A DNA stretch of 64,000 nt from Pyropia haitanensis (taxonomy: Eukaryota > Rhodophyta > Bangiophyceae > Bangiales > Bangiaceae), in NCBI GenBank assembly GCA_008729055.1, contig SDUX01000007.1, positions 4,509,409-4,573,408 of the forward strand, in the 5' to 3' direction. This document shows positions 24,064 through 34,841 of the stretch, in pieces (position 1 is the stretch's first letter; each line of letters begins with the position of its first letter). The position numbers and the translations under genes are program-made. The notes below the pieces were generated by a model. The model saw only the letters and a program-made list of their open reading frames with translations. It did no database searches and had not been told where the DNA came from.

Positions 24064-25281
24064 TCAAGGAATTCGTACACGACTCTGTCGCTGCTGCCCA
24101 GAGGAGGAGCCCGCCTCCCTGCGTGCGCCCGGCTCGCGGACCTCACCTGTGCCCACCCGGTTGCCAGACACGCCTGCCCCCATGGCGGCGCCGGAGGAGT
24201 GCAGGCCCATCCCTGACGGCTGCGCTGCGTGGTATCCTTGCCGCTGGGAGGAAAGCCCCGCGTCTTGCGCAGGCGATGACGTCCCTTGCTGCGCCCCTCC
24301 AGCGCCCGCCGCTGCTCCACTCGCCACCCCGCCGTTGCTACCGCCAGATGGGTTGCCATTGTCATTCTTAAGCAGCGTCCAGTCAAAAACATTGTCGTCA
24401 CGGAACCCTTCCCTGACGTACAGTTCCCTGAACAGCCGCCGCAGATAGGCATAGTCGGGCTTCTCCGAGAACTTGATCGTACGGCAGTAGTTGATGTACG
24501 CCGAAAACTCCAGCGGCGTGTTCTTGCACAGCACCTCCACCGGAGTCGACACCTTCTTGTCCGAGATCTTTTGGTACTTGTGCTTCTTCGTGGCCGCCCG
24601 AAGCCCTTGCCACGGCAGCGAGCCACGGTTGAAGTACATCAGCACGAAACCGAGCGACTCCATGTCGTCCCGCCGACACTGCTCAATACCGAGGTGCGTG
24701 TTGATCGATGCGTACCGAGCCGTGCCCGTCAGGTTCTTGTTCTCGCGATAAGGAATGTGCGCGTACGTCTTGTGGTCGCGATACTTCTTGGCCAGCCCAA
24801 AGTCAATCAGGTGGACGACGTTCGCTTCGTCGCCCAGGCCCATCAAGAAGTTGTCAGGCTTGATGTCCCGGTGGAGGAAAGAGCGGGAGTGCAGGTACTC
24901 TAACCGCTGGATCATCTGGTCCGCCAACATCAGCACTGTCTTTAGGGAGAACCTGCGATGGCAGAAGTTGAACAGGTCCTCCAGACTCGGCCCCAGCAGG
25001 TCAATGGCCATGACGTTATAGTCGCCTTCAATGCCAAACCAGCGCACCTTCGGGATCCCCACTACCGACTGTCCTGTTGGGGACACATTGAGGTAGCGGT
25101 AAATCTTAGACTCGTACAGCAGCTGGGGGTGCTTGCTCTTTGCTGACTCGAGCTTGATGGCCACCTCCTCGTTCGTCGTCACGTTGGTGCCAAGGTAGAT
25201 GTCGCCGAAGGAGCCGCTGCCAATCTTGCGGCCCAACCGCCACTTCCCGCCGACGCGCAGATCCGAGCTCATGGAGGTCAT
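24064..25281 (-). CDS. Casein kinase 1 (delta/epsilon-like Ser/Thr kinase)
   Basis: 405 aa, uninterrupted. Kinase landmarks in order: [20 protein letters not shown] (P-loop, residues 20-26), VAIKLE (Lys43), [34 protein letters not shown] (HRD 137-139), [13 protein letters not shown] (DFG 160-162), and the CK1-specific [20 protein letters not shown] with SLPWQGL. These identify the CK1 family, which phosphorylates primed acidic substrates in Wnt, clock, membrane-traffic and DNA-repair pathways in other eukaryotes. After the catalytic domain (about residue 305) the tail is Gly/Ser/Gln-rich and low complexity. The start could be either of two ATGs (25281, or 25272 giving MSSDLRVGG); the more upstream frame extends to 25323 but adds no family sequence. 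Codon use is less GC-extreme than in neighbouring genes. Frame intact. Confidence 0.96.
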   Translation of the reverse strand: MTSMSSDLRVGGKWRLGRKIGSGSFGDIYLGTNVTTNEEVAIKLESAKSKHPQLLYESKIYRYLNVSPTGQSVVGIPKVRWFGIEGDYNVMAIDLLGPSLEDLFNFCHRRFSLKTVLMLADQMIQRLEYLHSRSFLHRDIKPDNFLMGLGDEANVVHLIDFGLAKKYRDHKTYAHIPYRENKNLTGTARYASINTHLGIEQCRRDDMESLGFVLMYFNRGSLPWQGLRAATKKHKYQKISDKKVSTPVEVLCKNTPLEFSAYINYCRTIKFSEKPDYAYLRRLFRELYVREGFRDDNVFDWTLLKNDNGNPSGGSNGGVASGAAAGAGGAQQGTSSPAQDAGLSSQRQGYHAAQPSGMGLHSSGAAMGAGVSGNRVGTGEVREPGARREAGSSSGQQRQSRVRIP

Positions 25282-28200
25282 CGCAAGGGGCAGGCAAGCA
25301 CCGTCACACCGCGAAACGGACACACCACAGGGCTGGCGCGCCCCTCAGTGGGTCCAGGCGGGACCGTCCGCAGCGTCCGGGGAACCTGGCCGAGTGAACA
25401 GCGCAATCCACAAAGGGGAGCAACCGGCGGGGCCTAGCTGCCGGGTTACCGCTCGCTCCGCAGCAGTACTGGCGGCATGTGCACCAAGAAAGAATGCACG
25501 TCGGCGATACGCGGGGAAACGCGCGCACGGCCAAAAGGGTCAAGGCGGCCCAGAGGAACACTGCCAGCACGGTAGTCGACAGCGAAGAATCGGCCCAGAC
25601 GGGGGCTCACCTACCACCCAGCATGCACTCAAATGAGCAGATCAGCTCGGGTAGGCGGCCTCCACGACCCCAGACGCCGCCAATGTCCTTCTGCCAAGGG
25701 GTGTCAACCACCCAAGTACGCGACGAGCCACGCTCACGCACAAAGAGGCGCCGCCTCGTCACACAAGGCCGACGGCGAGTTTCCAAGAAACACGACAAGC
25801 AGCTACAAACAGCGAAACCGCAGCAGCAGGAGCGCTCCCACGAAGACGAGCACGCGACGAAGATGGCGACGCGGGATGCACGGTTCAAGGACGCCACCTG
25901 CCGGGGCGATTGTAGCACCGCACCCAGCAGGAGAGAGAGGAATCCCGCGAGATGACCGGTCCAAGCCCCGCGATCGACCCGCAGCGGCCTGCCAGCCCAG
26001 CTATCGGGCCAAGCACGGGAAAGGGCCACGTCCTGGACCAAGCACGGGAGAGGGCCACGTCCTGGGCCAAACAAAGTAAACGCAGCACGAACCCGTTGGA
26101 GACAGCGGCAGCGTCACGGACAAAAGACGGGGACGGAGACTGACCAGGGCGGCAGGACCTCGCCACAACACCGCAGCACCGCACACACAAAAGTGGGGCG
26201 ACGCGCGGGGTAGCGTCCACGACGGCCCACAAGGCCGGGCCCGCTACCCCCCCGCGTGATGCGCGTACGAGGCCACGGGACACGCGGGAGGGGGAAAGGC
26301 GAGTGGGGGAGGGGAAGGAGTGGACGGCGGCGGCCGCGGTGCGCGGCAGCGGCGGAGGAACGGGCGGGGAGGGGGCGGAGGAGCGGGACAGACGCGGTCG
26401 CCCCCAGTGCGGTGGTGTCGCCGCACACGCAGCGGCCGGGCGGGCGCGAATGGTGGCCACCTCTGTCACGGGCCGCCGTGGTACACCGCGTGGTACAATG
26501 GCACGTGGACGAACGAGAGGGGGGGGGGGGGTGCGGGGGCCGGCTGTGGGCGGGAGTGCGCGGTGGGGGGGGGGGGGGGTCGCGGCCAAAGCCCCGTGCA
26601 AGAGGTCAGCAGCGCGCTGAAGGGGTTGGCAGGGTTTGGCCGGGGGGGGGTGGTGGGCATTGGACAATTTGTCGTCGCAGACGGTGGTTGGCCTGGCCAA
26701 CCACTCTCCTGCCTGCCCCCCCCCCGCCGACTGGTCGCACGCACGTGTTGGCAGTTTTTTCTTGTCGTTCACACAACCAAGTGAATCACTTATTGTGTAA
26801 TGGTGCCAGAAATTACATTGAGTTGCGCCGGCACCCTCGGCGGCTCGAGTACTGTCGGGTTTGTCGCTGATCACGCCCCCAAAAAGGTACGGGTTCCCAA
26901 GCGGGTGTAAGTGAGTACCCGCCGCGACGGCCCGCCATCCAGTGCGCCGTGCAGGGTCCCGCAGCAGTCTGTAAAGGTCCGCAATTCGAACGCACCAGGG
27001 ACCGGCCGACAGTGGGCCGGCGCCAGAGGTGCCCAGATGCAGTCTGTCAGGTGGCCAGATCTCTCCAAGCGAGAAAAAGGGAAAAAAGCGCTACATAGCA
27101 CAGTCGCGAGCGGGTGATGGCCGCCACGCGTGAGCAAGGCCACGGATTGTGCAGCGCGTGTCCAGTATCTCGGAGGCCTCGGCCGTCCCCTCTGTCAGGG
27201 CGCGCGACTTTCTCACTGGGCGCTGTGCAGGGGGGGTCTACATGGCCTATTCGGTGCGCGTTGGCCAATGCCAGATGAACTGCGAAGATCAAGTGCACCG
27301 CAACTCAGAAATTTCTGGTCCATGGAAAGTCAATTATAACGACTTGATACGGAAAAGTTACAATTTGCATCATCAATTCCGCCGTCGTTGCGACGTCCAG
27401 GCCGTAGATCTCGCTACCCGTTATGTCACTGGTCCGCCCCCCGCCGCCCCCCACACTGGCGCGCGCGGGGCCCGCCGACGTTGCAAGGAGCACCGCAACC
27501 GTTTCCAGCTCGCCCGGCTGCCTCGCTTTGCTCGTGTGATGCACCGTGCCCGATGATGGCGCTGGCCCCCCTCCCCCCCTGCGCTCAAAATGCCCCCTAT
27601 CAAACGCCCTCTAGAGGGCCGGACGTGGCGAGACCCCGACGCTCGGTCCACTGGGTGATGACCCAGCCTGGGGCACCCCGCATGGTGTGGGAGGGGGGAG
27701 GGTAGCAGACTGGCATGCAGACCGGCTGGCCGTGGGTGCTTGGCGTACGTGTCTCTTGGACGCCCCATCACTGACGTGCCATCGCACCCCCCCCCCCTCC
27801 CGCCGCTCCACAGAGACTGCCGCTGCCGCACCCTGGCACGCCAACACCGGGAACGCCTCCGCTCCCCTCGCTAGCGGCTCAGTATCGGCCGCCGCGGTCG
27901 CACCGGGGCGCCGACAGTCGGGACACCCGCCGCCCCGAGTCCCAACGGTCTGCGCAGTGGGTCTATCACCCGGTACCTACGATTCTGTGCAAGGTGGCCC
28001 TGACGGGGTCGTGTGGGCCTGCTTACAGAAGCCGACCCCCCTACGAAGGTCGTAAACACCGCTTTGCACAGAAAGGTTGGTACTGGGTGCTGGAGCCACT
28101 GCTCTGGTTGCTCATCGAGACTTCTGTATTCGCCGTTTGCCAGGCATTTTCAAATGGTCATGGCGGCGGCTCGGAGGTGTGGGCATTCCTTTGCCTCGAG

Positions 28201-29756
28201 GCTTGTTGCTTCTCGATGCATGGATCCATGCCCCGTTCAGCGGCGTCGGTGGGGCCTGCCGCCGCACTGAGACTGCCATTGTCATTCTTATTGAGGCTGA
28301 CAATGTCAATGCTCCGTGCTGGTCGTGGAGTGCAGTGAGTCCTTGTGCGACTGCCGCCGCCGCCGTCGTGCCGCCCCGTCCGTGGGTTGTTTCTACTGGC
28401 GAGGCACTCTCTCTCCCCCATTGTCGTCTTCCCGCGGGCGGGTCCTCTTTGTCCCGCCCGGGCCTTCTACAGCCGTGCACCGTTACCATCGCGACCGCGC
28501 CCAGCGAGACTTGCCTGTCGGGCGGCAAGCACCCACCTCATCCTCCCCCGCATTCCCCCCAGTTGAGCGCGGATCACCCGGAGCGAATCAGTCGATGGTC
28601 GACGCGGCGGCAGCAGCCAACAGGGGCGGACGCTGCAAAACCAACGCCGAACTGGACCGCACCGAGGATCTCCCCCCGCCGTGGTGGCATCGTCCTGTCC
28701 CATGAGCGTCGAGGTCGCGGCGGCCCTGGTGGATCCGACCTGGCGGTGGCAGCAGCCATGACCGCGGCGGGCGGGGCGGGGCGGCTGGCATCTGGGTCGT
28801 GAGTTACTCCTCCCGGGCGCCGTGGCATTGGCCCCCCCCCCCCCCCCTCCTGCAGGTCAGGGCGCGCGCCGCCGACATCGCGGCCGTGGCGACGCCGACA
28901 CCACGCTCGGGCCGGGACGACCAGAGCAGTGCCACCGGCCGCCTGTTTTGGGGGACGCGCACCGCCCGCAGCAGCCGGGCGGCCTTGCAGACCCCTCTCG
29001 ACGACGGTGACTCACACCTCCCCTTTGCGACGGCGTAGCGCCCCCCCTACCCACCTACACAGTGCCGTCCTCGCCCGCCGGCGTCGGCCGGTGACGGCCG
29101 GCGACTGCTGTGCATCTTCCTCTCCTGAGGCGGGGCGAAATTTGGAGGGGGGAGGCTGGCACGTGAGGGGAGGGGGACGAGCCGAGCTGGCGGGCTTGCA
29201 TGGCCTGGCCCAAGCACTGGCCGGGGGGGATGGCGCGGGGGCCGCCGTCTCCGCGGTGTGGCGGGAGGGGGGGGGCGGGGGGATCCGCCCCGCCGCCGTC
29301 GCCGCGACGGCCGATGCCACCGCCGTGGCCTTTCGAGCACGTGCGCTGGCCGTCGCGGGCACGCGCCCGCACCGTTGGCCATAGGCAGAGTCCGACAGCT
29401 GGATGGGCGGCCTCCACGAGGTGGCGGTTGGCGGTGCGGCGGCGGCGGCGGCGGCAGCAACCCGCCCGCCCGCCGCGGCCGCGGGCGGACGCTGCTCGTC
29501 CCATTCCTCCGCCGCCCGCCCCACTGTTTTCTTACCCGCGTCTGAGAGCCAGGCGCGACAGCCGCGGCCCTGGTCAGCGCTCGAGTGACCAGCGTCCGCC
29601 GCCACGCCGCCCCCCGCCTTCCTCTCCGCCGGACGCCACGCCCACGACGGACTGTGTGAACAATCCCCCTCCCCACCACCCATTCCCCCTTCCAGTCGCC
29701 GCCGCCGCCGCCGCCGCCACCGCCGCTGCCGCCGCTCCCCTGCACCCCCCTCCACA
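25282..29756. other. 4.5 kb without a confident gene
   Basis: Upstream of both casein kinase 1 (-) and the FG-GAP gene (+), so it contains both promoters. It holds a 2 x 29-bp tandem repeat (26009-26066). G-runs of 9-13 occur around 26518-26660. An AT-richer patch lies at 26750-26890. A low-complexity CGG/GCC zone lies at 29250-29750. Many frames of 60-240 aa exist on both strands, but none shows a domain, a signal or a composition distinct from its overlapping frames. Confidence 0.5.
26009..26066. repeat. Tandem repeat, 2 x 29 bp
   Basis: Two copies (26009-26037, 26038-26066) of a unit beginning ccaagcacggga and ending ccacgtcctgg, differing at two positions. A truncated third copy starts at 26067. 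Confidence 0.85.
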
Positions 29757-31564
29757 ATGCGTCGGCCACGGTCGGGAGGCGCCGCCGTCGCCGCCGCCAC
29801 CGCAGCTGGGCTGAGCGCATGTGTGGTGGCCGCCGCACTGCTGCCACCGCTCGTGGCGGGGGAGTGGACGTTTTTCCCCTTCTCCCTAAAGCCAGGCGCG
29901 TCTCGGGCGGCGCCATTGGCGCCGGCGCCGCCCTCGCTGCCGGCGGCGGGGTCCACCCCGGCCTGGCGGTCGCTGCCCGACGGCAGCCCCGCGACAGTGG
30001 CGGCGGGGACGGCCGGCGTCGGCGGGCCCGCCGCCGACGACGGTCTGCTCCTCGCCGCCCCCGTCGTGCGCGGCGCGCGGCCGGCCGCGTCGTGGAAGGA
30101 CGTGACGAAGAAACTGGGACTGCCGACCAAGGACCAAGTCAAGTATGGAGGCGCATTGGTGGCGGATATCGACGGTGACGGCTGGTACGACCTGGTGCTC
30201 AACAACCACGATCAGGACAACCTGCACCTCTACTGGAACAACAAGGGCGCCCGCTTCACCCGTGGCACTGACCCACTGCCTTACCGGATTGACGCGCACG
30301 GGCTGGCAGCAGGCGACCTGGGCGGCTCGCTGGGGGCGGCGGACTTTATTGTCGCCCAGGGGGGTTCCAATGGTAACCGGCCGTCGCCGCCGCGGCTGCT
30401 CCGCACCAAGGGCTCAAAACGAAAGCTGTTGCAGGGGCACAGGGTCGCGGGGCTGGGCACCGCCTCGAGCGGCCGTGGCCGCACGCCGCTGCTGGTGGAT
30501 CTTGACAATGATGGCGACCTCGACCTCATCCTGCTGAACTACGAGCTATCTTCCGGCGACAAGGGGTCCCGGCAAAAGGTGTTGGAGAATACCGGTGAGG
30601 GGCAGTTCAACATGCGGTCCGGGACAGGGTTGGAGGGCAAGGCCGTGGAGCGTGCTATCTTGCTCGACCTCAACGGCGACGGCCGGCTGGACATTATCGC
30701 CTTCCCGTACATGCGCATCCTCCTCGCGACGGGGAACTTTCGGTTTGTGGACGTCACCCTCCAGTGGCTGTCCCCCGTACGCGACTGGAACTCCATCCGC
30801 TTTGCCGTCCGCGCCGCGGCGGCGATTGACATGTCCAACCAGGGGCGGTCGGACCTGTACCTGTGCCTCTACCCGCGGCCTGACGTGCTGCTGCTCAATC
30901 GGGGCACCCATTTTGTCGCGTCCCCGGCGGGTGCGGTGCCCGACGGCCACTCGTCGGGCGACGTGACCGTGGGGGACTTCAACAATGACGGGTACCTCGA
31001 CCTGTTTACCTCCCACCCGATGGGCACCGCCAACGGCCGTCCCGCGTGGCGGCCCGACGCGCTGCTCACCGCCAATGGCGACGGCACGTTTGCGCGCTCC
31101 ATCGACCACGGCGCGAAGCAGTGGACCGCCGCGCCGGGCGACAGCGTCCAGGCTATTGACTACAACCTCGACGGCAAGCTGGACCTGCTCGTCGGCGGCG
31201 GCTCGGAGGTGACCGTCTGGCGCAATGTCACGGGCGTGCCCGGGCCGTGGTCCATGTTTGCCAACGAGGCGTCCAACGTGGGGCGCTGGATCACTCTCGG
31301 CGTTGGTCGTTCCCCGTCGGGCCGTGCCGCGGCCGGAGGTGCTACCGTCCGGCTCCGCGCCGGCGGCGGCGGCGTCGCGCGGGCCACCTATCACCGGCGG
31401 GTGGGGGGCGGGGGGGGGGATCTACCACGGACGAGCTTCGGCTGGTGCATTTTGGCCTCGGCCGGAGCAACTGGGTGGAAGAGGTGGTCGTGCAGTGGAC
31501 GAATGGTGAGAAGTTTGTCCGCAGGGGGCTGGCGGTCAACAAGGTCGTCACCCTCACACGGTGA
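29757..31564 (+). CDS. Secreted FG-GAP/UnbV (CRTAC1-like) protein
   Basis: About 602 aa if the single break is repaired. The N-terminus is basic then hydrophobic (residues 1-36), a probable signal peptide. The body is an integrin-alpha-type propeller with Ca-binding-like loops DIDGDGWYD (near 30165), DLDNDGDLD (near 30499), DLNGDGRLD (near 30667), DFNNDGYLD (near 30977) and DYNLDGKLD (near 31160), each followed by a hydrophobic strand (LVLNN, LILLN, IIAFP, LFTSH, LLVGG). The end matches the ASPIC/UnbV domain: RWITLGVGR, GATVRLRAGG, then in another frame LRLVHFGLGRSNWVEEVVV and QWTNGEKF up to a stop at 31564. The frame changes at the G tract 31410-31419 (or the adjacent G6), again as if one base were missing; the unshifted frame runs on to 31646 in unrelated sequence. 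The family is extracellular; substrate or partner unknown. Confidence 0.88.
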
Positions 31565-32558
31565 GGGTGTCGGGCGTGGAGCGAGGGGAGGAACACAGAG
31601 TGAATGGGGGGGGGGGATTGGAGGGGGGGGGGCAGTCAGGCGATGAGGTTGGGGGAGACGACTCGAGCCACGGCGCCGCGCCCGTGGCCGGAACGGTTGA
31701 GACACGCAGCTCCGTCAAAGGGTCCCTTTGACGCGCCCTCTCCGCAGGGCTTGTATTTATCAAAGCACGCCACCGGCCAGTTGAGTAGCACCCACCCCTC
31801 CGCGACGGGACCCACACCCGCGCGCACGCGGCGACGGGCGGGCGACCCAGGAACGGGCTAGCACAGGGGTGGCCGGCCCACCGGCGCTGCGGCAGCGGTG
31901 GCAGCCGCCCGCGGCAGCGGCGCGCGGCGGGCAAGGGCAGCGGTGGGAGCCGCCTGCCGTCCCCGCAAAGTCGCCCGTCTTGGACGCGCCCACGCGGGCC
32001 ACTGTGTCGCGACAGCAGGCTCGATGATGGCGTACGCGCAGCCGGCGGCCCCGCCGTCCGCGTCCGCCTCAGGGATGGGAGCGGGGCGGCCAGGCGTCGC
32101 CACCGCCGCCGGCCATGGCTTTCCCCCCGCACCCCGTTCCCCCACGATGCCGTCTTGGCGGCAGGTCATGTTGGCGCGCGTCCGCCATCGTACAGTCATT
32201 CTCCACATTTTTGTCGTGTCGGACACTGTACTATCCGGGGGGGAAATAACCAGACACTCTTACAGCTCGTCGAGAGCGGGTCTTGGTCATGGTTGCCAAA
32301 GTGCATGCATTTTTGAAGCGCATTTGATCAAAGCATGCATTAATCAAACATTTCATCAATTGACGATGTGTCTGTTTTACACTATTTCAGTTTGGAATAA
32401 ACACAAGATAATTTGTGCGGTATCCACAATGCGCCACCAAGAACAGCCGTCGACGCACTGTCCCCACGTCGCTTTTGCCGCCGCCCAGGGTTGCAAGATT
32501 TCAGCGAAATCATGCTCGGAAGCTTTGATTTCACCATAATTATCGTTCGTTTCAGTTT
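31565..32558. other. Intergenic, no gene seen
   Basis: 3' flank of the FG-GAP gene, then GC-rich unique DNA to about 32190. An AT-rich segment (32230-32580) then leads into the hAT fragment. The AT-rich part could contain one end of that element, but I found no clean terminal repeat. Confidence 0.5.
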
Positions 32559-33272
32559 ATGATTATAGAAACCATGAATGCCGCCACGTGTAGATGTAGC
32601 CTCCAGTTCGAAGCGCCCAATGTTGTCGAGACCAGGTGGTGGCAAGCACCGCCACGCGCGGCCGGAGAGAGGTCGTTCTCCAACGCGGCCAATATCCAGA
32701 GCAAGCTGCGCACGAAGCTGTCGTACACCACCCTCCACAAGCTGCTCTACATTTGCTTCAACTCGCGCGTGCTACCAGATCACGTGGACATGCCTGCCTG
32801 TGGCTCCTCGGAGCTCGGGTTGCACAATGTCGAGCTGGAGGAGGTCGCAGATGAGCCAGAGGACGTGGGAGACGAAGAGCGGGAGGGCAGTGGTGGGGAG
32901 GGAAGTGGAGAGGAAGACGTGTGGAACGATGAAAGTGCTGGGGAGGATCGAGAGGAGGACCTGCTGGAACGGGCCACTCGTATCTCAACTCAGCAGTCTA
33001 ATGCTGCCGGCGCAGCGCGCGTCAGGCGGATGTCGCAGCTGAGCAGCGCAGCGACGGCGGCGGCCGCTGTCGTGGTTGAGGCTAGGGGGTCCTCCTCCCG
33101 CAGCTTGCCGCGTCTGCAGATGGACCCCATCTGCCGCCGCACACGGCCTTACGTGCGCCCGTACAGTGCGCCAGGCTTCACTACCGTGTGCTGTCACATG
33201 CTGTCCGATCGGGTGCCCGATCCAACCTGGGAGATCGAGACACGTGGCGATCTCGTTCATAATTATGGATAG
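32559..33272 (+). mobile_element. hAT transposase C-terminal fragment
   Basis: An ORF of 237 aa whose residues about 40-70 match the hAT dimerisation motif: GERSFSNAANIQSKLRTKLS followed by YTTLHKLLYICFNSRVLPD. In plant and algal hAT families this reads ER-WS/FS, I-SK-RN-LS, KL-Y---N-R. An acidic Glu/Asp/Gly tail (residues 90-135) follows, as is common at the end of this class. The catalytic RNase H core and BED zinc finger are absent. The Trp pair (RWW) that normally lies well upstream of ERxFS is only about 14 residues away, so an internal deletion is likely. The C-terminal part after residue 140 is unrecognised. The copy cannot encode a working transposase. AT-rich DNA flanks it on both sides. 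Confidence 0.72.
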
Positions 33273-33651
33273 GTTTTCATGATTTCGATGATATAAGTGA
33301 AATCATGGATATAATTATAGTACTATAGTTATCACCCTCACAATCCTGCGCCGCCGCCGCTTGACTGAAGTACACATTGAGGCCGTCAAGTAGCGCGATG
33401 TATCGCCGTACATCGTGATTAGACGTAGCGGCGTCCGCCTAGGCAGTCTGTACCGGTTGTGACGCCGTCACATTGTCCCACCAATGGGGGCGGCGTCACA
33501 CGTACACGTACAGCAAGCAAGGAAGAGGACCTTGGCATGTGCGTAAATCTGGAGTGCAGGGGCGCGCCCGTGTCTGACTCTGGGCTCTGTCGGTTGGCAT
33601 GAACAACGACGGGTGGTCCTTTTTCCCCTTTCGCCCTCAGCAGCGCTGTGG
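33273..33651. other. Spacer between two mobile-element remnants
   Basis: Starts AT-rich (to about 33345, with repeated gaaatcat/ataattat words also present upstream of the hAT fragment near 32500-32550), then unique sequence up to the left terminal repeat at 33652. No gene. Confidence 0.5.
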
Positions 33652-33700
33652 GTGCTAAACCGTCTCAAAAAAAACCTGCTTTTTCGGTTGCGGGGCCCCT
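33652..33700 (+). repeat. Left terminal inverted repeat
   Basis: Starts with the 18-base perfect match gtgctaaaccgtctcaaa. It pairs with 34793-34841 on the opposite strand, with scattered mismatches after the A-run. Confidence 0.85.
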
Positions 33701-34792
33701 TGCGTGCTTGCGTGGGATCTTGCTTTTCCGCAAGCCAGTCTGCGTGGACAAGCAAGATTTTTGTGCGGAGTCTGCTTGCGTCCGCAAGTCTGTCATTCTT
33801 GCGCGGCACTTTGCGAAAATCTCCCACGCTGCGACTGTCAACAACCGTCGGACTGTGTCCAATCAGAGGCCGGGACGGAACAGGTGTTCGAAGCCCTGGA
33901 CCGTCTCGGCTACCTGGACCAGCGCCTACTTGCTCTTCCGCTGAGACAGCAGCTGCTCGTTTACCTGCGCCAGCTCCGCAGTGGAGCCGCACTCCTCAAG
34001 GCGGAGTATCACCACCACCTGCCGCAGACAGCCAGAGGCCGGCTTCTACGCCTCAGCGGATGCCGCTTCCATCCCAATACCTACCGTCGAGAGTGAGCGG
34101 GAAGCGCAGGAGAGCTGAGGGGAGAGGGAGGCGGGAGAGAACGCTACTATCGGCTGAAGCAAAGTAGACGGCGGGCACTATCCCTGCGCCGCGCCACAAT
34201 TTCCAGTCACAACAGCCTGCACTAGCTGCCGCTCCGCAGCGCCTCAAAAAGCCGTCATGACTGCGGCACCCGCGGACGAGAACGGGGGGGGAGCGGACGG
34301 GCGTGGGGGAGTAAAGGTGAGGGGGCCACGAGCAAGCAGAGAAGCGAGTAAGTGGAGTGAAGGGGGGGGGGGAAGAGAGAGCCACCTCTTAAACCTACGC
34401 CATCCACCCTAGCCGTGTCGTCAAGCGCGTCCTCAAAGCGTCTCCCTCCACGTCACTTTTCTTACTCCCGGGGACTGCAGAGTGCGGGAGATTTTCGCCG
34501 CAATGCCCCATGCAGAGGCGTTTCCGCAAGGTACTCTGCGGCCGCCCGCAAGCCACCTTGCGGTCATTGGCAACCTTCCCAGACGCGGATTGCATGGAGC
34601 CCTACAGTGAAGCGTTTCGGTCCATTGACACGGGTGATTTTGTAGTCTCAGACAGCTCAGCTCCAGACGCTTCTTTCTGTATGAGATGCACTCCGTCGAA
34701 GGTCCGAAAGGCACCCATGTAAGTCAAAAACAAAAAAACCGAAAAAAAGCAGGCCTCACACTGTCAAAACAGGCGTTGACAACCGCTTGCGG

Positions 34793-34841
34793 GCCGGGCC
34801 AAGCAACGGAAAAGCAGGTTTTCTTTGAGACGGTTTAGCAC
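34793..34841 (-). repeat. Right terminal inverted repeat
   Basis: Reverse complement of 33652-33700. The outer 18 bases are identical; the inner part reads aaaacctgctttt then diverges. Confidence 0.85.

Larger units (their letters stand above)
33652..34841. mobile_element. TIR-bounded non-autonomous DNA element (about 1.2 kb)
   Basis: The left end (33652-33700) begins gtgctaaaccgtctcaaa. The right end (34793-34841) is its reverse complement, ending tttgagacggtttagcac. The arms match over about 47 bp with a handful of mismatches and one gap. A second, degraded copy of the inner arm motif (poly-A, ccg, poly-A, gcagg) sits just inside the right end at 34728-34752. Subterminal DNA next to the left end repeats ttgc/gcaag words. 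The interior has no recognisable transposase, so it is either non-autonomous or a deletion derivative. I could not find a convincing target-site duplication. Confidence 0.72.

Noticed and set aside
25479..27143. Several 100-330-codon frames between casein kinase 1 and the FG-GAP gene
   Set aside because: They overlap on opposite strands, have no domains and differ in composition from real genes nearby such as casein kinase 1.
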